Origin: Promicromonospora iranensis
GTDB taxonomy: Bacteria > Actinomycetota > Actinomycetes > Actinomycetales > Cellulomonadaceae
DNA length: 64,000 bases
Reading direction: 5' to 3'
Assembly: GCF_028994775.1 (NCBI RefSeq)
Contig: NZ_JAJQMN010000002.1
Coordinates: forward strand, 310,001 to 374,000
Shown here: one piece after another, positions 17,037-26,357 of the stretch
Position numbering within the stretch: position 1 is the stretch's first letter
Layout: each line of letters opens with the position of its first letter
Notes under the pieces: model-generated
What the model saw: only the letters and a program-made list of their open reading frames with translations
Told to the model about the DNA's origin: nothing
Databases searched by the model: none
Translations under genes and position numbers: made by a program

Positions 17037-17146
17037 TACTGCACCGCCAGGAAGTCGCCGAACCTCGTCCAGCCGGACTGCTCAAGGCCGGTGAAGTCGG
17101 TTCCGGGCACGACAAACGTAACCTGAGCGTGGACGACGTCGATCAT
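17036..17146 (-). CDS. possible 36-residue leader ORF coupled to the SCP2-like gene
   Basis: ATG 17146 to TAG 17038-17036 encodes a 36-residue peptide starting [18 protein letters not shown] and ending FGDFLAVQ. It begins 25 bp after the RNB gene stop and its stop codon shares a base with the GTG of the SCP2-like gene. The tight packing and start/stop overlap support translation, but there is no strong ribosome-binding site and I recognise no family. It could be a separate small protein or a device that couples the two larger genes. Confidence 0.4.
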   Translation of the reverse strand: MIDVVHAQVTFVVPGTDFTGLEQSGWTRFGDFLAVQ

Positions 17147-17171
17147 GGGACAAGTATCGCGGACCACCGCC

Positions 17172-19346
17172 TCAGTAGCGGTAGACGTCCGAACCCGGGC
17201 CCTCCACCGCGAACAGGTCCGCCGCCACGACCACCGGCAGCTCGAGCGACGCCACGGAGGGGTATTCCGCTACGCGCACGACGTCCGGGAGCCCGTCGGA
17301 CCCGACCGCGGGCACCGGCTGCGACTGCGGCTGCGCGAGCCGACGGGGCGAACCGCTCGGGGGCGCGTGCCGCGGCCACGGCTCGGACAGCGGCATCTCG
17401 TCGCGGACCTGAGGGCGCACGGGCCGCCGCACCGGCGGGTAGCTGATGCCGTGGCCCGGGTGCCGGGGAGCCGGGGCTGCCTGCGCCTCGCCGTCCGGCT
17501 GCGGACTCGGGCCGGGCTGGGGGTACGGCTGTGGGGCCGGGCGTGGCCGCGGCACCGGGCGCGGTCCCGGGCTGGGGCTCGGCTGGGGCCGCGGGTCCGG
17601 CTCCGGGCCCGTCGTCGGACCGGGCTCGGCGCCGGACCGCAGGATCCTCCCGTGCGCGGGTACCGGGCCGTCGGCGACAGGCGTCGCGAACGGGGCGGGT
17701 GCGGCCGCACGCCGGGCCGCCCCGGCGGCCGACCGCGACCCGGGCACCGACCGCGGGCCGGACGTGGAACGGCGTCGGCCACCTCCCGCGCCTGCCCCGC
17801 CGGATCCGGGCGCGTCCTGGGCTCCGGCTCCGCGGTCGGCCGCGGGCGCCGTGTCGATCGCGCGGTCGCCGACCAGCGTGAACATGACACGGCGCTCGGA
17901 GACGTCGGCCTCGGTGAGCCTGACCCGCACCTCGTCGCCCAAAGGCAGCCGCGTGGCCGTCACCCGTGCGCGGACGGCGGGATCGCGCAGCACGACCAGA
18001 CCGCGCTGCACGTCCTTGGTGTCGTCGTCGACGTCGACCACCACGGCGTCGAACTCCTCGCCCAGCCGGTCGGCGAGGAGTGATGCCTCGACGATGTCGA
18101 CGCACTCGCGCTCGAACGAGGAGGCGCGACGGCCGGTCTCGGCCATCACGGCGGGCAGGTGCGGCAACGCCTCCAGCACCCACGCGGGCACCGCGGTACC
18201 CGCCGAGACCGCGAGGCAGACCTCCGTCGCGTAGCGGTCCACCAGGCGCCGCAGCGGGGCGGTGACGTGCGCGTAGTCGGCGGCGATAGCGGCGTGCCGA
18301 GTGCTCTCGGGCGGTGGGACGGGGGCGCCGTCGGGCCCTGGCATGCCGAACGCGACGTAGCCGGCCCCGCGGAACAGGGTCGTCGCCTCGTTGAGGAACG
18401 CGGCGTGCTCCGGGATCCGCGACACGAGCGTCGGCACCAGCCGTGCGTACGGGAGGCTGTCGGCCCACTCGATCCGGAGCGCTCGGGCGGTACGGCGCAG
18501 GCGGGCCACGTCACGCGGGTCGGCCTCGGGAAGGGTGCGGAGGATGCCGACACCCGCCTCGCGCATCAGGTGTGCCGCCGCGATGCCCGTGAGCAGGGAG
18601 ATCTGCGCGTTCCACTCCTCGACCGGCAGGTTGCGACGGAAGGACAGCGTGTACGTGCCGTCCTCACGACGCTCCACCTCCTGCTCGGGCACCTCCAGCG
18701 AGACGCCGCCACGGGCGGACTCGAGGGACTGGCGCAGGCGCCCGACATCGGCCAGCAGCTGCAGGGACTCGCTCGCCGTGCCCGCGTCGAGGGCCGACTG
18801 CACCTCCGCGTAGGTGAGCCGCTCGCGACTGCGCACCAGCACCCGCTCCAGCGAGGCGCCGGTGATGATGCCGCGCGCGTCCAGCGTGACCGTCCAGAGC
18901 ACCGCCGGCCTGTCCTCCTCGGGCAGGAGGCTCGCCGCGCCCTCCGACAGGATCTTCGGGTGCAGCGGGGTGCGTGCGTCGGGCCCGTAGACCGTCAGGC
19001 CGCGCTTGCGCACCTCCCTGTCGAGGGCTCCGCCGGGCGTCACGAAGGCGCCCAGATCCGCGATCGCGTAGTGCACGACATAGCCCTCGCCCGACTGCTC
19101 CACGTGGACCGCCTGATCCAGGTCCTTGGAACCGGGTGGGTCGATGGTGACGAACTCGATGTCGCGGCGGTCGGTGCGGCCGGCGGAGAAGTCCTGCTCG
19201 ACCGCTGCCCGCGCCTCCTCGAGAACGTCTTGCGGGAACATCGCGGGCAGACCGACCTCGGCGCGGAGCGCCGCGAGGGCACTGCTCACGTCGTCGGGGG
19301 CGGCGGGCGCGAGGCGCATCTGACGAGTCGGCACATCTGCGAACAT
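17172..19346 (-). CDS. RNB-domain ribonuclease with long Pro-rich tail
   Basis: 724 residues. Residues 60-400 are the RNase II/R catalytic domain: IEFVTIDPPGSKDLDQAVHVE with the metal-binding acidic residues, VHYAIADLGAFV, ARTPLHPKILSEGAASLLP, and ADYAHVTAPLRRLVDRY. This is the short actinobacterial RNB type without cold-shock domains at the N-terminus; after an S1-like barrel (about 405-490) the family usually ends. Here about 230 extra residues follow: Ala/Gly/Arg-rich, then Pro-rich PxP repeats, then a hydrophobic acidic end (LPDVVRVAEYPSVASLELPVVV... DVYRY). It degrades RNA 3' to 5'. It is followed by the 36-codon frame and the SCP2-like gene. Confidence 0.9.
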   Translation of the reverse strand: MFADVPTRQMRLAPAAPDDVSSALAALRAEVGLPAMFPQDVLEEARAAVEQDFSAGRTDRRDIEFVTIDPPGSKDLDQAVHVEQSGEGYVVHYAIADLGAFVTPGGALDREVRKRGLTVYGPDARTPLHPKILSEGAASLLPEEDRPAVLWTVTLDARGIITGASLERVLVRSRERLTYAEVQSALDAGTASESLQLLADVGRLRQSLESARGGVSLEVPEQEVERREDGTYTLSFRRNLPVEEWNAQISLLTGIAAAHLMREAGVGILRTLPEADPRDVARLRRTARALRIEWADSLPYARLVPTLVSRIPEHAAFLNEATTLFRGAGYVAFGMPGPDGAPVPPPESTRHAAIAADYAHVTAPLRRLVDRYATEVCLAVSAGTAVPAWVLEALPHLPAVMAETGRRASSFERECVDIVEASLLADRLGEEFDAVVVDVDDDTKDVQRGLVVLRDPAVRARVTATRLPLGDEVRVRLTEADVSERRVMFTLVGDRAIDTAPAADRGAGAQDAPGSGGAGAGGGRRRSTSGPRSVPGSRSAAGAARRAAAPAPFATPVADGPVPAHGRILRSGAEPGPTTGPEPDPRPQPSPSPGPRPVPRPRPAPQPYPQPGPSPQPDGEAQAAPAPRHPGHGISYPPVRRPVRPQVRDEMPLSEPWPRHAPPSGSPRRLAQPQSQPVPAVGSDGLPDVVRVAEYPSVASLELPVVVAADLFAVEGPGSDVYRY

Positions 19347-19382
19347 AGGCCGATTCCGCGCTCCCCGCGCGGTGTCACTGTG

Positions 19383-20345
19383 CTATTCGACGACGACCGT
19401 GGCCAGGACCGCCCGATGGTCGGTGCCCGGGACCTGCATCGTGACGACGTCGGAGACAGGCATGTCCTTCTCCACCACCACGTGGTCCAGCGCGAACAGT
19501 GCGGGTACCTGGCCGCCTTCCGGCCAGGTCACCGCGGGGCCCGCGCCCCACTCGCGCGTGGCGTCGGCGAAGCGCGAGCCGAGCAGGTCGCGGAAGGTCG
19601 CGTGGTCGTAGGTGGCGTTGAAGTCGCCCGCCAGGATCTGTGGTGTGTCGTCGGCGTGCGCCTGCTCCGTCAGCTTGACGAGCTCGGTGCGCCAGGTGGT
19701 GATCTCCGTGGGCATCGGCGGATGCGGGTGCACCACGGTGACCCGCACGTCGGTGCCTCCCACCCCGACGACGGCCGACGGCATGGCGAAGCTCGTGCCC
19801 GCCAGCTCCTCCTCGTCGGTCAGGGCCGTTGACGACCACAGCCCGCTGCCCGCCGGGCTGTCGTCGGCGGGCACGGTGAAGCTGTGCGCCAGGAACTCGT
19901 CGAGGCCGGCGTCCGCCAGGGCGTCCTCGAATGCGGGCGTCAGCTCCTGGACCGCGAGCACCTCGACGTGCTGCGACGCCACGAGGTGGACCACGCTCTG
20001 CGCGTCGGCCTCCCCGTACAGGGCGTTGATCGTCATGACCCGCAGCGTCCCGGTTTCGGCGGGGTCGGCCGCCGACGACGTGTCCGGCGGCACGAAGAAG
20101 GGCGCCGTCCAGTAGACGTAGCCGGCCATCGCCACCGCGAGCAGCAGCGTCAGCACCCGGCGGCGGGCGAACAGCACGACGATCAGCAGCGGCAGCGTCA
20201 GCAGCGTCGCCCACGGTGTGAACGCCACGAGGTGGGGCAGCAGGACCACGTTGTCGAACGGAAGGACCCGGGCGACGGCCACGAGGAGCAGGGGGATCGC
20301 GATGATCCAGAGCACTAACGAGATGAAGCCATGGACAAATCGCAC
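19383..20345 (-). CDS. membrane-anchored endonuclease/exonuclease/phosphatase-family protein
   Basis: 320 residues. The N-terminal 100 residues hold about three transmembrane helices (GFISLVLWIIAIPLLLVAVARVLP, TLLTLPLLIVVLF, VLTLLLAVAMAGYVYW). The rest is an EEP domain presumably outside the membrane: MTINALYGEAD, VLAVQELTPAF, ILAGDFNATYDHATFRDLL and GTDHRAVLATVVVE, giving the metal-binding Asn, Glu, Asp-Asn and Asp-His residues. Substrates of this class range from DNA to inositol phosphates and sphingomyelin; which one applies is unknown. Start GTG 20345 lacks a well-spaced ribosome-binding site. It lies between purL and the RNB gene on the same strand. Confidence 0.88.
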   Translation of the reverse strand: MRFVHGFISLVLWIIAIPLLLVAVARVLPFDNVVLLPHLVAFTPWATLLTLPLLIVVLFARRRVLTLLLAVAMAGYVYWTAPFFVPPDTSSAADPAETGTLRVMTINALYGEADAQSVVHLVASQHVEVLAVQELTPAFEDALADAGLDEFLAHSFTVPADDSPAGSGLWSSTALTDEEELAGTSFAMPSAVVGVGGTDVRVTVVHPHPPMPTEITTWRTELVKLTEQAHADDTPQILAGDFNATYDHATFRDLLGSRFADATREWGAGPAVTWPEGGQVPALFALDHVVVEKDMPVSDVVTMQVPGTDHRAVLATVVVE

Positions 20346-20399
20346 CCCCGGACCCTACCGGCTGCGCAGCTACGAGTGTGGCGCCCGGGGCCCCGTTGA

Positions 20400-20471
20400 C
20401 GGGTGATCGGCAAAAGGTCAGGTGATCGGCAGTCCGAGCTGCCGATCACCTGACCTTTTGCCGATCACCCG
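20400..20471. terminator. 33-bp perfect hairpin after purL
   Basis: Perfect arms 20400-20432 and 20439-20471 with a 6-nt loop TCCGAG. Each arm itself contains two copies of a GGTGATCGGC-like decamer and an AAAAGGTCA core. It begins 15 bp after the purL stop and lies 54 bp upstream of the next gene, so it probably terminates or processes the purL transcript. Confidence 0.85.
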
Positions 20472-20485
20472 CCGGGGCTTTCCAG

Positions 20486-22825
20486 TCAGCCGAAGATGCG
20501 CGGGAGAGTGGCCTCGTGTGCCTCGCGGGCCTCCGACAGCGGGATCTCGAACTGGCCCTCGACCACCACGGCGTCGCCGCCGGTCGTGCCGAGGCGGAGC
20601 ACCGGCACACCGGCGTCCTCGGCGAGGTGCGTCAGCTCGCCCTCGTGCTCGGGGTCGACGGCGACGATCACGCGGCCGGTCGACTCGGCGAACAGCGCCA
20701 CGAACGGGTCGACCTTGTCCCGGCCGGTCACGCCCTCGAGCGCCACCGACGCACCGATGCCGAACCGCAGCGACGCCTCGAGCAGGCCCTGGACCAGGCC
20801 CCCCTCGGACAGGTCGTGCGCGGCAGCCGCGAGCCCGGTCTGCCGGGCCTCCACGAGCGCGGAGGCCAGCGCCTTCTCCGCGGCCAGGTCCACGCGCGGC
20901 GGCAGGCCGCCCAGGTGCGAGTGGACGACGTCGGCCCACGCCGAACCGTCGAGCTCGTCCCGCGTCGTGCCGAGCAGGAGGAGCGAGAGCCCCTCGGTCT
21001 GCCAGCCGGACGAGAGCGCGGTGCTGACGTCGTCGAGCACGCCGAGCACGCCCACCACGGGGGTGGGGTGGATCGACGAGTCGATCTGGCCGGGCTCACC
21101 CGTGCCGTTGTAGAGGGAGACGTTGCCACCGGTGACCGGCACACCGAGCTCCTGGCAGGCGTCGGCGAGGCCCTCGATCGCCTCGACGAGCTGCCACATC
21201 GAGTCGGGGTGCTCCGGCGAGCCGAAGTTCAGGCAGTCCGTCACGGCGAGCGGCTTCGCGCCCGACGTGGCGACGTTGCGGTACGCCTCCGCGAGGGCCA
21301 GCGCGGCCCCCGTCCGCGGGTCGAGCTTGCCGTAGCGGCCGTTGGCGTCGGTCGCGAGCGCGACACCGAGCCCGGTTGTCTCGTCGACGCGGATCACGCC
21401 GCTGTCGTCGGGCTGGGCAAGTGCGGTGTTGCCCTGGACGAACCGGTCGTACTGGTTCGTGACCCACGCCTTGGAGGCGAGGTTGGGCGAGGCCAGCAGC
21501 GTCAGCGCGGTCTCCCGCAGCTCCTCACCCGACGCCGGACGGGCGAGGCCCGCCGCAGTCGTCGAGTCGGCCTGCAGCGCGTCCTGCCACTCCGGACGCG
21601 CGTAGGGCCGGTTGTACACGGGCCCCTCGTGCGCCACGGTCCTGGGGTCGACGTCCACGATGCGCTGGCCGTGGTGGTCGATGGTGAGGCGGCCGGAGTC
21701 GTTGACCTCGCCGATGACGGCGGTCTCGACCTCCCACTTGCTGGTGATCGCGAGGAAGGCGTCGAGCTGGTCGGGTCGGACGACCGCCATCATGCGCTCC
21801 TGCGACTCCGACATGAGGATCTCGCCGGCGTTGAGGCTGGGGTCGCGCAGCAGCACGTCGTCGAGGTCGACGTGCATGCCGCCGTCACCGTTGGAGGCGA
21901 GCTCGGAGGTGGCGCAGGAGATGCCCGCGGCGCCGAGGTCCTGGATGCCCTCCACGACCTTCGCCGAGAACAGCTCGAGGCAGCACTCGATGAGCACCTT
22001 CTCCATGAAGGGGTCACCGACCTGCACGCTCGGGCGCTTGGCGGGGACGCCGTCCTCGAACGTCTCGGACGCGAGGATCGAGGCACCGCCGATGCCGTCG
22101 CCGCCCGTGCGTGCGCCGAACAGCACCACCTTGTTGCCGAGGCCGGAGGCGTTGGCGAGGTGGATGTCCTCGTGCCGCAGCACACCGAGGCAGAGGGCGT
22201 TGACGAGCGGGTTGCCCTGGTAGGAGCCGTCGAAGACGAGCTCACCGCCGATGTTCGGCAGGCCCAGCGAGTTGCCGTAACCACCCACGCCGGAGACGAC
22301 GCCGTGCACGACCCGCGCCGTGTCGGGGTGGTCGACCGCGCCGAAGCGCAGCTGGTCCATGACCGCCACCGGGCGCGCGCCCATCGAGATGATGTCGCGG
22401 ACGATGCCGCCCACGCCGGTCGCGGCGCCCTGATAGGGCTCGACGAAGGAGGGGTGGTTGTGCGACTCCACCTTGAAGGTGACCGCCCAGCCGTCGCCGA
22501 TGTCGACGACGCCCGCGTTCTCACCGATACCGACGAGGAGGTGCTCCTTCATCTCGTCGGTGACCTTCTCGCCGAACTTGCTCAGATGCACCTTCGACGA
22601 CTTGTAGGAGCAGTGCTCGCTCCACATCACGGAGTACATCGCGAGCTCGGCCGCGGTGGGGCGGCGGCCCAGGATGTCCTTGATGCGCTGGTACTCGTCC
22701 TCCTTGAGTCCGAGTTCTCCGTACGGCTGCACCTCATCAGGGTTGGCCGCAGCGGTCTCCACCGTGTCCAGTCTCGGGACGGCGGGGGTCGGGCGGGAAG
22801 GTGCCTGGGACGCGGGCGCGGTCAT
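20486..22825 (-). CDS. purL: phosphoribosylformylglycinamidine synthase, large subunit
   Basis: 779 residues from ATG 22825 with GAGGA upstream. It converts FGAR, ATP and ammonia to FGAM, step four of purine synthesis. Signatures: [107 protein letters not shown], and in the second half [13 protein letters not shown] and GGNVSLYN. The length and lack of a glutaminase domain mark the small PurL type that works with PurS and PurQ, both encoded at 55-56 kb. Confidence 0.97.
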   Translation of the reverse strand: MTAPASQAPSRPTPAVPRLDTVETAAANPDEVQPYGELGLKEDEYQRIKDILGRRPTAAELAMYSVMWSEHCSYKSSKVHLSKFGEKVTDEMKEHLLVGIGENAGVVDIGDGWAVTFKVESHNHPSFVEPYQGAATGVGGIVRDIISMGARPVAVMDQLRFGAVDHPDTARVVHGVVSGVGGYGNSLGLPNIGGELVFDGSYQGNPLVNALCLGVLRHEDIHLANASGLGNKVVLFGARTGGDGIGGASILASETFEDGVPAKRPSVQVGDPFMEKVLIECCLELFSAKVVEGIQDLGAAGISCATSELASNGDGGMHVDLDDVLLRDPSLNAGEILMSESQERMMAVVRPDQLDAFLAITSKWEVETAVIGEVNDSGRLTIDHHGQRIVDVDPRTVAHEGPVYNRPYARPEWQDALQADSTTAAGLARPASGEELRETALTLLASPNLASKAWVTNQYDRFVQGNTALAQPDDSGVIRVDETTGLGVALATDANGRYGKLDPRTGAALALAEAYRNVATSGAKPLAVTDCLNFGSPEHPDSMWQLVEAIEGLADACQELGVPVTGGNVSLYNGTGEPGQIDSSIHPTPVVGVLGVLDDVSTALSSGWQTEGLSLLLLGTTRDELDGSAWADVVHSHLGGLPPRVDLAAEKALASALVEARQTGLAAAAHDLSEGGLVQGLLEASLRFGIGASVALEGVTGRDKVDPFVALFAESTGRVIVAVDPEHEGELTHLAEDAGVPVLRLGTTGGDAVVVEGQFEIPLSEAREAHEATLPRIFG

Positions 22826-22976
22826 GTAGTTCCTCGCGAGCGGGGTAGGTTTCTGGGCGCCGGAGCGCCCCGCCAGTCTACGACGCGTCACGCAGCAGGG
22901 CGGTCGCCCGGTACCCGCACCTGCCAGACACACAGGTCACAGGCGTGATCCGTCCGTCTGACAGGCCGGGCGCCGG

Positions 22977-23852
22977 TCAGAGCTGGGAGTCGTACACGCG
23001 GACGTAGTCGACGACCATCTGCTGGGGGAACTGCGTGGTCCCGTCCGGGTATCCCGGCCAGTTGCCCCCGACGGCGACGTTCAGGAGGAAGAAGAACGGC
23101 TGGTCGAAGACCCACTGGTTGCCGCCCGTGTCGGCTGTGGTGCGGGTCTGGTAGACGTTGCCGTCCACCGACCAGCTGATCCGCCCCGGCTCCCAGTCGA
23201 TGGCGAAGACGTGGAAGTCGTCGGCGAACGACCAGCCCTGCGGGTGCGTGTACGCCGCGCCGATGCCCGCGCCGCCCGAGTAGCCGGGGCCGTGCAGGGT
23301 GCCGTGCACCATGTGGGGCTCGTACCCGACGTTCTCCATGATGTCGATCTCGCCCGAGTCGGGCCACGGGACGCCGTTGCCGATCTGCCCGCCGAGCATC
23401 CAGAACGCCGGCCAGATGCCCTGGCCCCGGGGAATCTTGATCCGCGCCTCGAGGTGGCCGTACTTCGGCTGGACCTTGCCCTGCGTGGTCAGCCGGGCCG
23501 AGGTGTAGCCGCCGTTGCCGTCCTGGCGAGCGGTGATGACCAGGTTGCCGTTGCCGTCCAGGGCGGAGTTCTCCCGGGAGGTGGTGTAGGTCTGCAGCTC
23601 GTTGTTGCCCCAGCCCCCGGCGCCGGTCTCCAGGTTCCAGGTGGCAGGGTCGGGGGCGCTGCCCGCTGCGCCGTCGAACTCGTCCGACCAGGTCAGCGCG
23701 CCGAGGGCGGCTTCCTGCGTGGCCGGCGCCGACCCGGCGTCGGGCGCCTCAGGCGCCGCCGCGGAGGCGACGAGCGAGGCGGACAGAACGAGGGCCGCGG
23801 CGGCGGTCGCCGTGACGGTGGTGCGGATGGTGCGTTGTCTCGTGCTACGCAT
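22977..23852 (-). CDS. secreted GH16 beta-glucanase (laminarinase-like)
   Basis: 291 residues from ATG 23852 with GAAGGAG upstream. A signal peptide (about residues 1-33, ending ASLVASAAA) precedes a single GH16 domain: LTWSDEFDGAAGS, WNNELQ-like motif in GGWGNNELQTYTTSRENSA, YGHLEARIKIPRGQGIWPAFWMLG, and the catalytic pair in GEIDIMENVG (ExDxxE). HVFAIDWEPGRISWSVDG and FLLNVAVGGNWPG complete the fold. It should cut beta-1,3 (or 1,3-1,4) glucans outside the cell. There is no carbohydrate-binding module. The divergent EamA gene shares the promoter region. Confidence 0.95.
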   Translation of the reverse strand: MRSTRQRTIRTTVTATAAAALVLSASLVASAAAPEAPDAGSAPATQEAALGALTWSDEFDGAAGSAPDPATWNLETGAGGWGNNELQTYTTSRENSALDGNGNLVITARQDGNGGYTSARLTTQGKVQPKYGHLEARIKIPRGQGIWPAFWMLGGQIGNGVPWPDSGEIDIMENVGYEPHMVHGTLHGPGYSGGAGIGAAYTHPQGWSFADDFHVFAIDWEPGRISWSVDGNVYQTRTTADTGGNQWVFDQPFFFLLNVAVGGNWPGYPDGTTQFPQQMVVDYVRVYDSQL

Positions 23853-23938
23853 CGGACGCTCCTTCGCGAAGATGTGTCTCCCGCCGCACAGAGGACGGGG
23901 CGGGCCTGCGGTCGATCGCACTGGTTGGTGGGGTGACG

Positions 23939-23979
23939 GTACTTTTCACCCGCTGGATGGGACAAGATGGTGAAAGTAC
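23939..23979. promoter_or_regulatory. inverted repeat between GH16 and EamA genes (possible operator)
   Basis: GTACTTTTCACC (23939-23950) and GGTGAAAGTAC (23969-23979) are inverted copies separated by 18 bp, in an A/T-richer patch about 90-130 bp from both divergent starts. The pair could be an operator or half-sites of one regulator. Confidence 0.45.
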
Positions 23980-24075
23980 GTAGTCACACGCCCGCCGTGT
24001 TCCTTCAGCGGTGCTGAACGGTCAGCCAGTGATACACGATGGACGTGCAGGGTTGCCCCGGCCGACGATGACGGC

Positions 24076-24996
24076 ATGCCCCTGCGTCACTCCCTCCTCG
24101 CCGTGCTCGTCATGATCATCTGGGGCACCAACTTCCTCGCCATCGACGCCGGCGTCGACGACGTGCCTCCGATGCTGTTCCTGGCGATCCGGTTCGTCGT
24201 GGTGCTGGTCCCGGCGATCTTCCTGGTCCCCCGGCCGGCGGCCGGCCTCAAGGACGTGCTGGTGGTGGGACTGTTCCTCAGCCTCGGCCAGTTCGCCCTC
24301 ATGTACACGGCGATCTGGCTGGACATGCCGCCCGGACTGGCCTCGCTCGTGATCCAGGCGCAGGTCGTCCTCACCGTCCTGTTCGCCTCGGTCGCCCTCC
24401 GCGAGCGCCCGACGCCGCCACAGCTCGTCGGCGTCCTGCTGGGCGCGGTAGGTCTGGTGATCGTCGGTGTCGGACGGTCGGCGGCCACCCCCGCCCTCGC
24501 GTTCCTGCTCACGCTGGCGGCCGCGGCGTCGTGGGCGACCGGCAACGTGATCGTGCGCCGGCTGGGTTCGGCGACGCAGGCGGCCGGGGGTAGGCAGAGC
24601 CCGCTGGCCGGCCTGTCGATGACCGTGTGGTCGGCTCTCGTGGTGCCGGTGCCGCTGTTCGCCCTCGCCCTGGTGCTGGACGGTCCTGCGGCCGTCGGGT
24701 ACTCGCTGACGCACCCCACGTGGGCGGCGGTGCTGTCCACCCTCTACACGGCGTGGCTCGCGAGCCTGGTGGGCTACGGCATCTGGAACACGCTGCTGGA
24801 CCGGTACCGGGCGAGCGCGGTGGTGCCGTTCACGATGCTGGTCCCGGTGGTGGGCATGACCGCCGCCTGGCTGGCGCTGGACGAGGTGCCGAACGCGGCC
24901 GAGGTGGGCGGTGGCCTGCTCCTCCTGCTGGGGGTGGCGATCACGTCGGGGCTGTTGCGGTGGCCGGGCCGGCCCCGCTACGGCACCGCCGGGTAG
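24076..24996 (+). CDS. EamA/DMT-superfamily transporter
   Basis: 306 residues with about ten transmembrane helices and two EamA repeats. MIIWGTNFLAIDAG near the start and RFVVVLVPAIFLVP are typical of the first repeat, as is PPGLASLVIQAQVVLTVLFASVALRERPT; the second has ASAVVPFTMLVPVVGMTAAWLALDEVP. Members export amino acids or related metabolites (YdcZ/RhaT-like, S-adenosylmethionine or cysteine in some cases); the substrate is unknown. It overlaps the convergent GNAT gene by 19 bp. Confidence 0.92.
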   Translation: MPLRHSLLAVLVMIIWGTNFLAIDAGVDDVPPMLFLAIRFVVVLVPAIFLVPRPAAGLKDVLVVGLFLSLGQFALMYTAIWLDMPPGLASLVIQAQVVLTVLFASVALRERPTPPQLVGVLLGAVGLVIVGVGRSAATPALAFLLTLAAAASWATGNVIVRRLGSATQAAGGRQSPLAGLSMTVWSALVVPVPLFALALVLDGPAAVGYSLTHPTWAAVLSTLYTAWLASLVGYGIWNTLLDRYRASAVVPFTMLVPVVGMTAAWLALDEVPNAAEVGGGLLLLLGVAITSGLLRWPGRPRYGTAG

Positions 24997-25529
24997 CCCA
25001 GGTCCAGGACGTAGCAGAGCAGGTCCACCCCGGGTACGGGCGCCCAGTCACGGGCGGGCTCGCGCCGGAAGCCGAGGCGCTCGTAGAGCCGGTGCGCGCC
25101 GTGCGCGCCGGTCTGGGTGGAGAGCACGATCCGCCGCGTCCCGGCGGACCGCGCGATGCACTCGCGCACGAGCGCGGTCCCCGCGCCCCGGCCCTGGGCG
25201 TCCGGTGCGACGCCGAGCATGCGGATCTCTGCCTCGTCGTCCTGGGCGATGTCGGCCATCGGACCGCCGTGCGGCACGAACGTCACGCCGCCCACCACCA
25301 CGCCGTCGTCCAGGGCGACGATGATCTCCGCGGCGCTCGCCCGGCTCGCGACGTCACGGAGGACGTCGGCATAGAACGCGGCGTCGGGGGCGTCGAGCTG
25401 CCCGTCCGCGGAGAACGCCTCGACGACGATCTCACCGACCGCCTCGTACTCGGCGGGCACGGCAGCGCGCACCTCGACCGCCCGTCGCTCACCGGCTCGC
25501 ACCAAGGCCGCCTGGCTCTCGTCGCTCAT
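24978..25529 (-). CDS. GNAT-family N-acetyltransferase
   Basis: 183 residues with one GNAT domain: EIVVEAFSADGQ, EIIVALDDGVVVGGVTF, and the acetyl-CoA-binding motif AEIRMLGVAPDAQGRGAGTALVRECI, then RLYERLGFRREPARDW. It transfers an acetyl group from acetyl-CoA to an amine; acceptor unknown. ATG 25529 overlaps the stop of the upstream membrane-protein gene as ATGA, so the two are translationally coupled. Confidence 0.92.
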   Translation of the reverse strand: MSDESQAALVRAGERRAVEVRAAVPAEYEAVGEIVVEAFSADGQLDAPDAAFYADVLRDVASRASAAEIIVALDDGVVVGGVTFVPHGGPMADIAQDDEAEIRMLGVAPDAQGRGAGTALVRECIARSAGTRRIVLSTQTGAHGAHRLYERLGFRREPARDWAPVPGVDLLCYVLDLGYPAVP

Positions 25530-26137
25530 GCCACAACGGTAGGCCGCGCCTCTGACACCCTCTGCTGCGCTCGCCCCGACGCCGTGCCGGTCCGGCTCCC
25601 CACCCTTCCCACCGCCCCTCTCCCCGGCTCGCTCACCGGCCCGCTCCGCGAGCGCCGCCGCACCCGTCCCCCCGGCTTGTACACGGAAAGGATGGTGGCC
25701 ACCGCAAGCGCGGTGAGCGACACCGTCGGCGGGTACACGAGGGAGGAGAGGTCCGTGACGGGGACCTGACCGGCCTCGACCGCGACGCCGGCCGCACCGA
25801 CGCCGGCCATGCCGGGCCGCAGGGCCACGACGACGAGGACGCACAGCAGCACGTTCATGACGAGCTTGACCGCCACCCACCAGTAGCGCACCAGGCCCCA
25901 CTTGGTCGCCAGGCCGAGCACGAGGCCCGAGGCCAGGCAGGCCAGCCCCGAGACCAGCATGGGGGTCACCACGAACTCGGCGAGGGCACGCAGGGCGAGG
26001 CCACGGGCGGCGTCCGAGCCGCCGCCGAGCCCTACGCCGACGAGTACGGCGACCAGCACGTCGATGCCTGTCCACGCTCCGGCGGACACGATGTGGACCG
26101 TCAGTATTGCCTTCCGTGCGCGCGGTGCCAGCTTCAT
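25526..26137 (-). CDS. DUF2269-like integral membrane protein
   Basis: 203 residues from ATG 26137 (MKLAPRARKAILTVHIVSAGAWTGIDV). Four to five hydrophobic helices follow: VLVAVLVGVGLG, FVVTPMLVSGLACLASGLVLGLATKWGLV, YWWVAVKLVMNVLLCVLVVVAL, and PPTVSLTALAVATILSVYKPGG. The HxxSAGAWTG start and KWGLVRYWWVAVK are typical of the DUF2269-like family. The C-terminal 45 residues are basic and disordered-looking (RRRSRSGP). It is coupled to the GNAT gene. The divergent neighbour is a two-component system, which often accompanies this family. Confidence 0.8.
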   Translation of the reverse strand: MKLAPRARKAILTVHIVSAGAWTGIDVLVAVLVGVGLGGGSDAARGLALRALAEFVVTPMLVSGLACLASGLVLGLATKWGLVRYWWVAVKLVMNVLLCVLVVVALRPGMAGVGAAGVAVEAGQVPVTDLSSLVYPPTVSLTALAVATILSVYKPGGRVRRRSRSGPVSEPGRGAVGRVGSRTGTASGRAQQRVSEARPTVVA

Positions 26138-26357
26138 GGTCCTGCCCCTTCCTCCGTCGGACGCCGGGCGACGCCTCTGCGTCCCAGCGTCCTGGACCAG
26201 GTCCGCCGCGGGATCGGCCGTCGGGCGGCACTCGTCCTGCGCCGCCCGACGTGTGCTCGGTGGCCCGTCTACGCTCCCGGACGTACGGCGGTCTACGGCG
26301 CACAGGGGGTGACGCCCGGTCGGGCATCGGACACAGTGGGACCGGAGGTGAGGGGAC

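Noticed and set aside
20516-22948. Plus-strand open frame of about 810 codons opposite purL
   Set aside because: Antisense shadow; purL is unmistakable on the other strand.
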